From an uncultured Prevotellaceae bacterium (GTDB lineage Bacteria; Bacteroidota; Bacteroidia; Bacteroidales; Bacteroidaceae), in NCBI GenBank assembly GCA_902786565.1, contig CADACW010000029.1, positions 1 through 63,847 on the forward strand: a DNA stretch of 63,847 nt, read 5' to 3'. The position numbers and the translations under genes were made by a program. Numbering within the stretch: the stretch's first letter is position 1; the number at the start of each line of letters is the position of its first letter. The notes below the pieces were generated by a model. The model was not told the DNA's origin. It ran no database searches and saw only the letters and a list, made by a program, of their open reading frames with translations. This document shows positions 17,155 through 25,276 of this stretch, one piece after another.

Positions 17155-19905
17155 TCAGTTTTGCTGGAGGGGAATCCAGGCCCAGAAGGTAGAGCCGTGG
17201 CCCTCGCCCTCGCTCTCCACGCCGATGGTGCCGCCACACTGCTCGACGATGCTCTTGCAGATGGCCAGGCCCATGCCAGTGCCCTGCACAAACTCGTCGA
17301 GCTTGACAAAGCGCCCGAACACGCTCTGCTGCTTCTCTGGCGGAATGCCCTTGCCCGTGTCCTCGCAATAGAGGCGCAGGCCGCCGTCGCGCTGCTCGTA
17401 GCCCACACGTATGTGTCCCTTGGTGGTGAACTTGACGGCATTGGTGACGAAATTGGTCAGCACCTGCTGTATGCGGCCAATGTCGAGCGTGGCGGTGAGG
17501 TGGGCGCAGGGATTCTCCTTCAGGAATTGTACGTCGGGGTTCTGCACACGGCGTGCCAGGGTGGCGCAGATTTCATCGAAGGCCATGGCAAAGTCGGTGA
17601 CCTCAGGCTTGATGGTGAAGTCCTGGTTGGTGATGTTCGACGCCTCGATGATGTCGTTGATGAGCCGCTGCAGCATGTCGCTGTTGTTGCGGATGATGCG
17701 TATATACTCACCGCGCTCCGGCGAGTCGCCCAGTGCCTCCAGCACGCTGGTGAAGCCCACGATGGCATTGAGAGGTGTGCGCAGCTCATGGGTCATCGAT
17801 GCCATAAAGGCGCTCTTCATGCTCACACTCTCGCTGGCCCGCTTTGTCTCCTCGGCAAGCAGTTTGGTGGTGTTGAAGATCTGGGTGATGTCCGACGAGA
17901 TGCCCTTATGGCCTATCACCTTGCCGGTGGCCTCATCGACAATGGGGTTGAAGGTGATGTTGAACACCACTCCCGGCTGCCCGTCGGAGGGCTTGACCAG
18001 GTGCAGGGTGTATTCGCGGGGCGCGAGGGTGGTCTCGTCGTAGAGGATATTCATGACGGGCTCACGGTCTTCAAGGGTCAGGATGCGCTGGAACCTGGAG
18101 AAACTGTACTGGAACTCGGGCTGCTCGGGGGTGCGGTAGAAGGCAATGGTCTCGTGCTCGATGCTGCTCCGCATCAGATGGCGCTCGCTGTTGAGCAGCA
18201 GATAGTGAAGATGCTCGTGGCGCAGGGCAATGTCCTCCTTGGTCTGCACAATCTGCTTCTCCAGCAGATGGGCCTCCTTGTCGCGCCGGCGGGCCTCGGT
18301 CACATCGCAGGCAATGCTGATATAGTTGGCAATCTGGCCCTCGGCATTGAACAGTGGCTCCACGCTGGCCTCAACATACTTGTCGATGCCGAACTGGTCG
18401 TACTCCATGTGCTGACAGAACATGATGCCGTGGCGGTCGCTGGGCGAATAAGAGCCGCGGAACAGGGGGATGTCGAACATGCAGACTTTCTCCCAGAAGC
18501 GCTGCGACTCATTGTGGGCGCTGATGCCGCAGAGTTCGCACATAGCATCGTTGAGGGCAATGAGATAGCCGTCCTTGTCGTAGAACGAGATACCGATAAA
18601 GGGGATGTTGGACAGCACGTGAAACTTGTGCACGAGGTTGCGGGCGGCCTTGTCTTCCTCCACCTCTTTGGTCACGTCGTGGATGGCATTCACGATATAG
18701 GCGGGATGGCCGTCGCTGTCGAGTTCGCAGATGGCGTGGCCGTCGAAATTGAGCCATTCCGGATTTTCGGGCGTGCCGGCATTCCAGCGCTTGTCCAGCT
18801 CAAACCGGCGCTCGCGGCCCTCCATCATGGAGTGCATCTTCTGCCGGAACTCCTGCTGCTGGTCGGGGTGTATGCGCACGGTGAAGGCTTCGAGGGTGAG
18901 GCCCTGCTCGGGCAGAATGTTGCCATAGCGGTTGGTGAACAGGTCGCGCTTGATGTCGTACTCCATCACGATGAAATTACCCATGTGCAGGGCCTGGATC
19001 ATCATTTCGTTGAGTTCTGAAGAGGCGCGTGTGGCCGCCTTGACATGCCTGCGGGCCAAACGGCTGAAGGAATACATGATGCCGGCCAGGGCCAGGAAGG
19101 CCACGATGGCATAGAGCCAGAGGGGGTCGCCAGTCTCCTCAATCTTCTCGGGGTGATACCAGCGGTCCTGGATGACGGCAATATCGCCGCGCTGCTTCAG
19201 GCGCGAGTACTGGTCGTCAATCTCCTCGACGAGCTGGCGGTCCCAGCCCACGACGTGCACCTCGGAGATGGGGATGCCCACATCGTTCAGGGCGATGCCT
19301 TCGAGATTGAGCTCCTTGATTTTCCACTTCAGCGGCTCCTCGCCCCAAACAAAATACTTATAGTCGCCATTGATGATGCCCATCAGGGCCACCTTCGGCG
19401 TCTGAAACTCCATAAAGGCCAAACTGGCGGAGTCGCCATCGCTGAAATAGGAGGCCGAATAGTCGCCGGGCTTGAACACGGCCCCTTCGCGCTCCAACTC
19501 CTTGAAGCTGATCAGGCTTGTAGAGTCGGAATGGGTGGCCACGCGGATACGGTCGTAGTTGATGATGTTGTTGGAGACGATATAAGGCTCTTTGCCATAG
19601 CGGCGGCCGTTGGCAATGATGATGTCGGCATCGCCACGCTCAAATGTCTTCAAGGCGATGGTCCACTCCTTCATCACAAACTTGATGGGCACGCCAAGTT
19701 CCTTGGCCACCGCCCGCATGGCGTCGACGTTTGAGCCGGCAGGCTCGCCCTTGTCGTTGAGGAACTCGTAGGGCGGCTTGTCCCAGTCGCAGACTACCGT
19801 CACGGGGTGGCTCTCGTTATAGCGGTCGGAGAGCGACTGAGCCTGCACCCGGAGCGTGATGAGTGATAAGCAGCACGCAATATATATCAGCAGAATTTTC
19901 TTCAT
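17155..19905 (-). CDS. sensor histidine kinase with periplasmic solute-binding domain
   Basis: A 916-residue kinase. It has a signal peptide (to about residue 22), an SBP_bac_3 periplasmic domain (VTVVCDWDKPPYEFLNDKGEPAGSNVDAMRAVAKEL), a membrane helix around 263-285, two or more PAS-like segments (FIGISFYDKDGYLIALNDAMCELCGI), HisKA with phospho-acceptor H706 (MASMTHELRTPLNAIVGF), and HATPase (N box QVLTNFVTNAVKFT, G1 CEDTGKGIPPE, G2 GTGMGLAICKSI). There is no receiver domain and no response regulator in the window. It starts 4 nt after the stop of the related kinase upstream. Confidence 0.93.
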   Translation of the reverse strand: MKKILLIYIACCLSLITLRVQAQSLSDRYNESHPVTVVCDWDKPPYEFLNDKGEPAGSNVDAMRAVAKELGVPIKFVMKEWTIALKTFERGDADIIIANGRRYGKEPYIVSNNIINYDRIRVATHSDSTSLISFKELEREGAVFKPGDYSASYFSDGDSASLAFMEFQTPKVALMGIINGDYKYFVWGEEPLKWKIKELNLEGIALNDVGIPISEVHVVGWDRQLVEEIDDQYSRLKQRGDIAVIQDRWYHPEKIEETGDPLWLYAIVAFLALAGIMYSFSRLARRHVKAATRASSELNEMMIQALHMGNFIVMEYDIKRDLFTNRYGNILPEQGLTLEAFTVRIHPDQQQEFRQKMHSMMEGRERRFELDKRWNAGTPENPEWLNFDGHAICELDSDGHPAYIVNAIHDVTKEVEEDKAARNLVHKFHVLSNIPFIGISFYDKDGYLIALNDAMCELCGISAHNESQRFWEKVCMFDIPLFRGSYSPSDRHGIMFCQHMEYDQFGIDKYVEASVEPLFNAEGQIANYISIACDVTEARRRDKEAHLLEKQIVQTKEDIALRHEHLHYLLLNSERHLMRSSIEHETIAFYRTPEQPEFQYSFSRFQRILTLEDREPVMNILYDETTLAPREYTLHLVKPSDGQPGVVFNITFNPIVDEATGKVIGHKGISSDITQIFNTTKLLAEETKRASESVSMKSAFMASMTHELRTPLNAIVGFTSVLEALGDSPERGEYIRIIRNNSDMLQRLINDIIEASNITNQDFTIKPEVTDFAMAFDEICATLARRVQNPDVQFLKENPCAHLTATLDIGRIQQVLTNFVTNAVKFTTKGHIRVGYEQRDGGLRLYCEDTGKGIPPEKQQSVFGRFVKLDEFVQGTGMGLAICKSIVEQCGGTIGVESEGEGHGSTFWAWIPLQQN

Positions 19906-19909
19906 AGGG

Positions 19910-22783
19910 CTAAACCAGTTTCTTGCGTTTGATGATGGAGGCGTGGCAGGGAATCATGATGTAGACCGTGGTGCCCGAGCCAAGTTCGGAACTGACCTCG
20001 ACGGTGCCGCCCATCTGGCTGACCAGCTCTTTGGTGATGGCGATGCCCAGGCCCTTGGTGTCCTGTGTGGCATTGGTGTCCAGCTTGCTCACTTCGGCCA
20101 GCACTTCGGGAGGCATGCCCTGGCCGGTGTCGTCGACGGAGATAATCAGTCGGCGGCCGATATAGTCGTAGCGGGCACGCACCACCCCGCTCTGCGTGAA
20201 CTGGGCGGCATTGGCCGTCACCTGGCCGATGGCAATGCCCAGGTTGACGACGTCAGTATCGACGACCAGCTGCTCGTAGGGGTTCTCCACGATGTAGCGC
20301 GTATTGGCATTCTTGTATTTCGCCCAGCCGGTGATGCACTGCGTCTCGAACACCTCGGCAAAGTCTCGCGGCTGCTTGTCAATCTCCACCATGCGGGCCT
20401 GCAGACGGGAGAGGTAGAGGATATTGTCTATCAAGTGGAGCAAGCGGTCGGCATTGTCGAGGATGCCCCGTCTGAGCATGCCCTCGTTGGCCGTCGGCCT
20501 CTCAGGGTTGAACTGCTCCACATAGTTGATGACGGTGTTCATCGGGGTGCGTATTTCCTGCACCATGTTCTTGACGAAACCGGTCTTCGTGCTCTCCACC
20601 TCCTGCACGATGGCCGTCTGCTCGGCCAGCTGCCGCTCAATCTCGCGAAGCTCGCTCACGTCGCGCAGCAGTCCGAGATACTCCACCACATTGCCTTCCT
20701 TGTCGTGGAGGGGCGTCAGGTGGAACTGCACCTTGAGCAGCTTGTTGCCCTTGATGCGCAGAATGGTGCGGATGTTCACATGGAAATCTCTGTCGGCCCG
20801 CTCGTCCATATCGTTGAGGGCGTGCATGGCATGCTTCTTCGAGTAGTCGTCGACGAGGGTCATGCAGCGGGTCTGGGTGAGCGTGTGCTGAACCTCCAGC
20901 ACACTGCGGTGGATGGTCAACATGTGGGTGGAAGGCGAGTAGGTGGCCAGGCGCACATCGCTCTCCAGGAGCACGCTGTCGATGTTGGCATTGTATTCCT
21001 GCAGCACGCTCCTGACGGCATTCAGGCGGGCTTGCTCTGCCGAGAGCTGTTCAAGGCTCTGGACGGAAGAGGTGATGTCGCGCACGATGGCGAAGATGCC
21101 CAGCAGCTCGTGGTTGTCGTCGTAGACCGTCATCAGGCGGAACTCGTTGCACAGTTTGCCCTGGCGGCGAATGCTCTTCACCCGGCGCTTTTCCAGCGGA
21201 ATCTTGTCAAGGTCCAACAGCTGGGTGGCATAGTAGCCATCGGTCTCCTCCAAGCTCAAGTTGCCTATGTCCAGGATGTCCTGCAGCAAGACTTTCTCGT
21301 TGATGATGTCGCTCTCCTGGCAGCAGAACATCTCGCAGGCCTTGGGGTTGATGTTCTCCAGGATGCCGTCTTTGTTGAAGAGGATGATGCCCACCGCCGA
21401 CGAGTGGAAGATGGCCCAGTAGCGCAGGGTCTGCTCCTCGTCGCGGCGCTGCTGCTCCCGCTCTTCGGTGACGTCCTTCTTGGTGCCGATAATCATTGTG
21501 GCCTTGCCGTGACGGTCGCGGCGCAGCACGGAGAGCACGATGACATAGTCGCGCAGCTTCTGGTCGCCGCCCTCGGTGTCGCGGGCCCTCAGTTCCAGCG
21601 TCACCTCCTTCTCGCCCTTGCCGGGGCTCTTCTCGCAGTTGGCCAGCTCGTCGAGCGTGTCCTTGAGCTTTCTGAAGTCTTCGGGACTGTAGCGGTGCGA
21701 GAACTCGTCCATCGAATAGGTGTAGGCTATCTGCCCGTTCTCGTTGCGCCAGGCAAACTCGTTGGTAAGGATGTTGTAGGTCCACATGCGCACCTGGCTG
21801 GTCTGCAGGATGAGCGCCAGACGGCGGTTGCGCTTGTTGTTGGCACGGGTCAGCCGGAAGCTCTGCAGGCGGTAGCTGACGGCATAGACCAGCAGGATGA
21901 GCATCAGCAGGGCAGCGGCAATGGTGGTGTAGACCACCCACTCGGGCGTGCCCTCAGGATGGCGCTCAGGATAGAACCACTTGTCCTGCAGGGGCTTGAT
22001 TTTGTCGGTGGTGTTCAGGTCGGACAGTTCCTCGTCGAGCAGGTCGAGCAGATGCTGGTCGTTCGACATGAACTTATATTCGCCGTGGGGCATATTGACC
22101 GGCGTCAGCTCCAGGTTGTCAATGAGGTAGCGGTTCATCAGCCACTTCAGCGTCAGCGTGTTCCACACTATTTGGCCCTCCTCACGGGCGCTGACCCGCT
22201 GGATGGCCTCACGGATATCCTTCTCGGGTATGGCATTCTCGCTCCAGTTGTAGTCCTGCATCAGATGGTAGCAGAGCGAACTGCTGTTGACGATGACCTT
22301 GACGCCCGGCTTGCCCAAGTCGCGGAAGGTCTTGATTATGACGGGCTTGTTCTTCGGCGTGACCACGCTCTGGGTGAACAGCGTCACGGCGTTCTTGCTG
22401 TACAAGCCGTATTCGTCGTGGAAGCCCACTGCCAGTCCGAGCATCAGGTCGCTACGCCCGTTCTTCAGGTCGTTGAAGGCCTGTTCAGAGGGTTTCAGGC
22501 GGATGATGTAGGGAATGTTGAGCTCTGACATCATCAGCCTTATCAGGTCGATGTTGTAGCCTTCGGGCTCGCCATTGTCGTTCAGATAGGAATAGGGCCA
22601 CAGGTCCCACACGTCCTCATAGACCAGAGGATTTTCCGCCGTGTATTCACGGGAATGGGGTGCCACACGCCCCGTGCTGTCGGTCTGTGCTGACAGGCCG
22701 GAAGGGGAAATGACGAGGACGGAAAGAGCCAAAAGCCGTCTCAGCACCCTGACCATCGCCATTGCACTATGTCGTCTTCTCAT
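19910..22783 (-). CDS. histidine-kinase-like protein lacking the phospho-acceptor His
   Basis: A 957-residue protein with the same plan as its neighbour: signal peptide, SBP_bac_3 domain (VWDLWPYSYLNDNGEPEGYNIDLIRLMM), membrane helix around 283-307, several PAS segments (AIFHSSAVGIILFNKDGILENINPKACEMF), dimerisation and ATPase domains. In the H box, where MxHEIRTPMN is expected, it reads MVQEIRTPMN: Gln742 (CAG, 20558-20560) replaces His. The ATPase boxes are retained (TANAAQFT; VDDTGQGMPPE; GLGIAI). It is therefore a pseudokinase for autophosphorylation but might bind ATP and act on its partner in a heterodimer (inference). Confidence 0.92.
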   Translation of the reverse strand: MRRRHSAMAMVRVLRRLLALSVLVISPSGLSAQTDSTGRVAPHSREYTAENPLVYEDVWDLWPYSYLNDNGEPEGYNIDLIRLMMSELNIPYIIRLKPSEQAFNDLKNGRSDLMLGLAVGFHDEYGLYSKNAVTLFTQSVVTPKNKPVIIKTFRDLGKPGVKVIVNSSSLCYHLMQDYNWSENAIPEKDIREAIQRVSAREEGQIVWNTLTLKWLMNRYLIDNLELTPVNMPHGEYKFMSNDQHLLDLLDEELSDLNTTDKIKPLQDKWFYPERHPEGTPEWVVYTTIAAALLMLILLVYAVSYRLQSFRLTRANNKRNRRLALILQTSQVRMWTYNILTNEFAWRNENGQIAYTYSMDEFSHRYSPEDFRKLKDTLDELANCEKSPGKGEKEVTLELRARDTEGGDQKLRDYVIVLSVLRRDRHGKATMIIGTKKDVTEEREQQRRDEEQTLRYWAIFHSSAVGIILFNKDGILENINPKACEMFCCQESDIINEKVLLQDILDIGNLSLEETDGYYATQLLDLDKIPLEKRRVKSIRRQGKLCNEFRLMTVYDDNHELLGIFAIVRDITSSVQSLEQLSAEQARLNAVRSVLQEYNANIDSVLLESDVRLATYSPSTHMLTIHRSVLEVQHTLTQTRCMTLVDDYSKKHAMHALNDMDERADRDFHVNIRTILRIKGNKLLKVQFHLTPLHDKEGNVVEYLGLLRDVSELREIERQLAEQTAIVQEVESTKTGFVKNMVQEIRTPMNTVINYVEQFNPERPTANEGMLRRGILDNADRLLHLIDNILYLSRLQARMVEIDKQPRDFAEVFETQCITGWAKYKNANTRYIVENPYEQLVVDTDVVNLGIAIGQVTANAAQFTQSGVVRARYDYIGRRLIISVDDTGQGMPPEVLAEVSKLDTNATQDTKGLGIAITKELVSQMGGTVEVSSELGSGTTVYIMIPCHASIIKRKKLV

Positions 22784-22817
22784 ATAGCGGTCGTTGGTTG
22801 ATAGATAATTGCGGGTG

Positions 22818-22825
22818 CAAATTTA
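22818..22825 (-). promoter_or_regulatory. probable -7 element for the sensor-kinase operon
   Basis: Minus-strand TAAATTTG, 34 bp before the start; no convincing -33 element. Confidence 0.4.
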
Positions 22826-22924
22826 GACATTTTTTCCCAATTATGCTTGCTTCTTTGCCGTTTTTTTTCATACCTCCGTAGCCGATTTTTGATAATAAAG
22901 CCGAAATTGCAAAGTATTTTCTTT

Positions 22925-23014
22925 ATGAATCCTGCATATTCAGGCAAAAAGTGGCTCTGTACTGCCGCCATCGGACTGCTCGTCGCCTACGTCGCTGGGG
23001 TGTCATGGCAATAG
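22925..23014 (+). pseudogene. truncated 5' end of a membrane or exported protein gene
   Basis: ATG then MNPAYSGKKWLCTAAIGLL followed by VAYVAGVSWQ and TAG: a 29-residue peptide with a good N-terminal membrane anchor. The frame stays open for about 50 codons beyond the TAG (AAQNHAYAEAAIQPD...) before entering the repeat block. It is probably the remnant of a larger gene cut by the repeat; the family is not recognised. Confidence 0.35.
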
Positions 23015-23130
23015 TCTGCAGCCCAAAACCACGCCTACGCCGAAGCCGCCATCCAGCCGGACTGCCTTTCGGTGCCTTTCGGTGCGCGTCACCCGCTGCC
23101 CCGACACCATAGCAGATGCAATCCCTGTCA

Positions 23131-23256
23131 GATGCCTATGGCATCGGCTGTGCAAGCAGGGAAGGAAACGGAAAATACTTTACATCGCTAAGGGGAGGGT
23201 AAAGCAAACTCAGAGATAAGTGCCTTTTATCTCGGAGATAAGTGCCTTTTATCTCG
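23131..23256 (+). repeat. 126-bp copy of repeat family A (leader block plus array)
   Basis: Aligns without gaps to 63716-63841 with four mismatches. It starts with the palindrome GATGCCTATGGCATC, includes ACTTTACATCGCTAAGGGG, and ends in two 22-bp units (23213-23234 and 23235-23256). Confidence 0.9.
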
Positions 23257-23271
23257 GAGATAAGTGGCAGG

Positions 23272-23315
23272 CTTGTCAAGTTTGGACGGCCCTTGCTTTG
23301 AATTTGCCCCTGCTT
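23272..23315 (+). repeat. interspersed repeat family B, extended copy
   Basis: Begins with the 23-bp core shared with 11078-11100. Similarity to the inverted copy at 63482-63527 continues to about 23315 (CTTTGAATTTGCCCC), and the following bases still resemble the promoter region at 63440-63480. Confidence 0.65.
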
Positions 23316-23391
23316 TTCATGTGTTTTTCGCGGAGAAAGCACTGACTTTGCTGCGTCAAAAACGAATAAACTCAACTTTCACAAATAGAAA

Positions 23392-23431
23392 GAGCACAGG
23401 AGTTATTTGCAAGCAAAGAACTCCTGTGCTC
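23392..23431 (-). terminator. lysS terminator hairpin
   Basis: Perfect 13-bp arms GAGCACAGGAGTT (23392-23404) and AACTCCTGTGCTC (23419-23431). On the minus strand it is followed by TTTCTATTTG. Confidence 0.8.
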
Positions 23432-23500
23432 CAAGAAGTTAAACTTGAATATATAACTGGGAGTCAGAAAGCACATACCCCCAGTTCAGACGGCAGGAGG

Positions 23501-25228
23501 TCAGGCCTCAGGGGCTGCCGCACGGTCTATCCAAGTCTGGATATCGGCCACAGAGGGTTTGGCATAGTCGAGCTTGTACTTCTTCACAATTTCGCCCAGC
23601 TTCTGCTGCAGGCCCTGCGCCTTCTGCTCCTTGATGTCGGAAATCAAGTAGAAGCCGGCCTTGCGCAGCACGTAGACCCAGTCTTCGGCCACACCTATCT
23701 CTGCCCACTCATGGATGCTGCTCTGCGGCGCCTTCTTCTCAGGCTTCATCTGGGGGAAGAAGAGCACCTCCTGAATGAAGGTCTTGCCCGTCATCAGCAT
23801 AACCAGGCGGTCGATGCCGATGCCAATGCCGGAGGTCGGCGGCATGCCGTACTGCAGGGCACGCAGGAAGTCGTGGTCGATAATCATGGCCTCGTCGTCG
23901 CCCTTGTCGGCCAGCCGCATCTGCTCCTTGAAGCGCTCCTCCTGGTCGATGGGGTCGTTCAGCTCGGAGTAGGCGTTGGCCAGTTCCTTGCCGTTGACCA
24001 TCAGCTCGAAGCGCTCGGTCAGGCCGGGCTTGGAGCGGTGCATCTTCGTCAGGGGCGACATCTCCACGGGATAGTCGGTGATGAACGTAGGCTGGATGAA
24101 GGTGCCCTCGCAGAACTCGCCAAACAGCTCGTCGATGAGTTTGCCCTTGCCCATCGTCTCGTCTACGTCCATGCCCTTTGACAGGCAGAAGGCTCGGATC
24201 TCCTCCTCGCTCTTGCCATAGCAGTCGAATCCGGTCTTTTCCTTGATGGCGTCGAGGATGGGCAGGCGGCGATAGGGGGCCTTGAACGAAATAATCTGTC
24301 CGTCAATCTCACGCTCCGGCTTGCCGTTCACAGCGATACACACTGCCTCCAGCAACTTCTCGGTGAACGACATCATCCAGTTGTAGTCCTTATACTGCAC
24401 GTAGAGTTCCATGCAGGTGAACTCCGGGTTGTGGTTGCGGTCCATGCCCTCGTTGCGGAAGTTCTTGCCAATCTCGTAGACGCCCTCGAAGCCGCCCACG
24501 ATGAGGCGCTTCAGGTAGAGCTCGGTGGCAATGCGCATATACATGTCCTGGTCGAGGGCATTGAAGTGGGTGATAAACGGGCGGGCCGATGCGCCTCCGG
24601 CAATCATCTGCAGCGTGGGCGTCTCTACCTCGGTATAGCCGGCCTCGTCGAGCACACGGCGGATGGTGCGCACCACGGTGGCACGCTGCAGGAAGGTGTC
24701 CTTCACGCCGTCGTTGACCACAAGGTCCACATAGCGCTGACGGTAGCGCAGTTCGGGGTCGTCAAACTTGTCGTAGGCCACGCCGTCCTTGTATTTCACG
24801 ATGGGCAGCGGCTTCAGCGACTTCGACAGCAGCGTCAGCTCCTTGGCGTGGACGCTCACTTCGCCAGTCTCTGTACGGAAGACAAAGCCCTTGACGCCGA
24901 TGAAGTCGCCAATGTCGAGCAATTTCTTGAATACCGTGTTATAGAAGTCGCCCTCCAGGTCGTCACGCTTGATGTAAACCTGTATGCGGCCTTTGGAGTC
25001 CTGAAGCTTGATAAAACTGGCCTTGCCCATCACGTTGCGGCTCATCATACGGCCTGCGATGCACACCTCGCGTGGCTCCGCATCGTCGCTGAAGCTGCTC
25101 ACAATCTCCGTGGAGAAAGCGTTGGTGGGATACTCTGCGGCAGGATAGGGGTCAATGCCCAGCTGCCTTAACTGTTCTAACGACTGCCTGCGCAGTATTT
25201 CTTGTTCACTCAGTTCAAGAATGTTCAT
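23501..25228 (-). CDS. lysS: lysyl-tRNA synthetase, class II
   Basis: A 575-residue LysRS: N-terminal OB-fold anticodon-binding domain ([23 protein letters not shown]), then the class II core with motif 1 ([20 protein letters not shown]), motif 2 ([25 protein letters not shown]) and motif 3 ([15 protein letters not shown]). A C-terminal extension of about 70 residues after motif 3 ([23 protein letters not shown]...) is usual in Bacteroidales. No promoter was seen in the 48-bp gap after the caspase gene, so it may be read through from that operon. Confidence 0.97.
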   Translation of the reverse strand: MNILELSEQEILRRQSLEQLRQLGIDPYPAAEYPTNAFSTEIVSSFSDDAEPREVCIAGRMMSRNVMGKASFIKLQDSKGRIQVYIKRDDLEGDFYNTVFKKLLDIGDFIGVKGFVFRTETGEVSVHAKELTLLSKSLKPLPIVKYKDGVAYDKFDDPELRYRQRYVDLVVNDGVKDTFLQRATVVRTIRRVLDEAGYTEVETPTLQMIAGGASARPFITHFNALDQDMYMRIATELYLKRLIVGGFEGVYEIGKNFRNEGMDRNHNPEFTCMELYVQYKDYNWMMSFTEKLLEAVCIAVNGKPEREIDGQIISFKAPYRRLPILDAIKEKTGFDCYGKSEEEIRAFCLSKGMDVDETMGKGKLIDELFGEFCEGTFIQPTFITDYPVEMSPLTKMHRSKPGLTERFELMVNGKELANAYSELNDPIDQEERFKEQMRLADKGDDEAMIIDHDFLRALQYGMPPTSGIGIGIDRLVMLMTGKTFIQEVLFFPQMKPEKKAPQSSIHEWAEIGVAEDWVYVLRKAGFYLISDIKEQKAQGLQQKLGEIVKKYKLDYAKPSVADIQTWIDRAAAPEA

Positions 25229-25276
25229 TGTATAGACATTAATAATAGATGCTATGCTGATTTAGATGTCTGCCCA

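Larger units (their letters stand above)
22784..23500. other. 717-bp region without an intact gene
   Basis: From left to right it contains the kinase promoter, a 29-codon gene remnant (22925-23014), a repeat block (23131-23256), a family-B repeat (23272-23315) and the lysS terminator (23392-23431). Confidence 0.7.

Noticed and set aside
17161-19020. Long plus-strand open frame (619 codons) opposite the sensor kinase
   Set aside because: It is the complement of a clear histidine kinase; the long opening comes from the GC-rich third-position pattern and the translation is a Val/Leu/Gly/His-rich string without domains.
19856-22528. 890-codon plus-strand open frame opposite the pseudokinase
   Set aside because: Same shadow effect; the minus-strand frame has recognisable SBP, PAS and HATPase domains.
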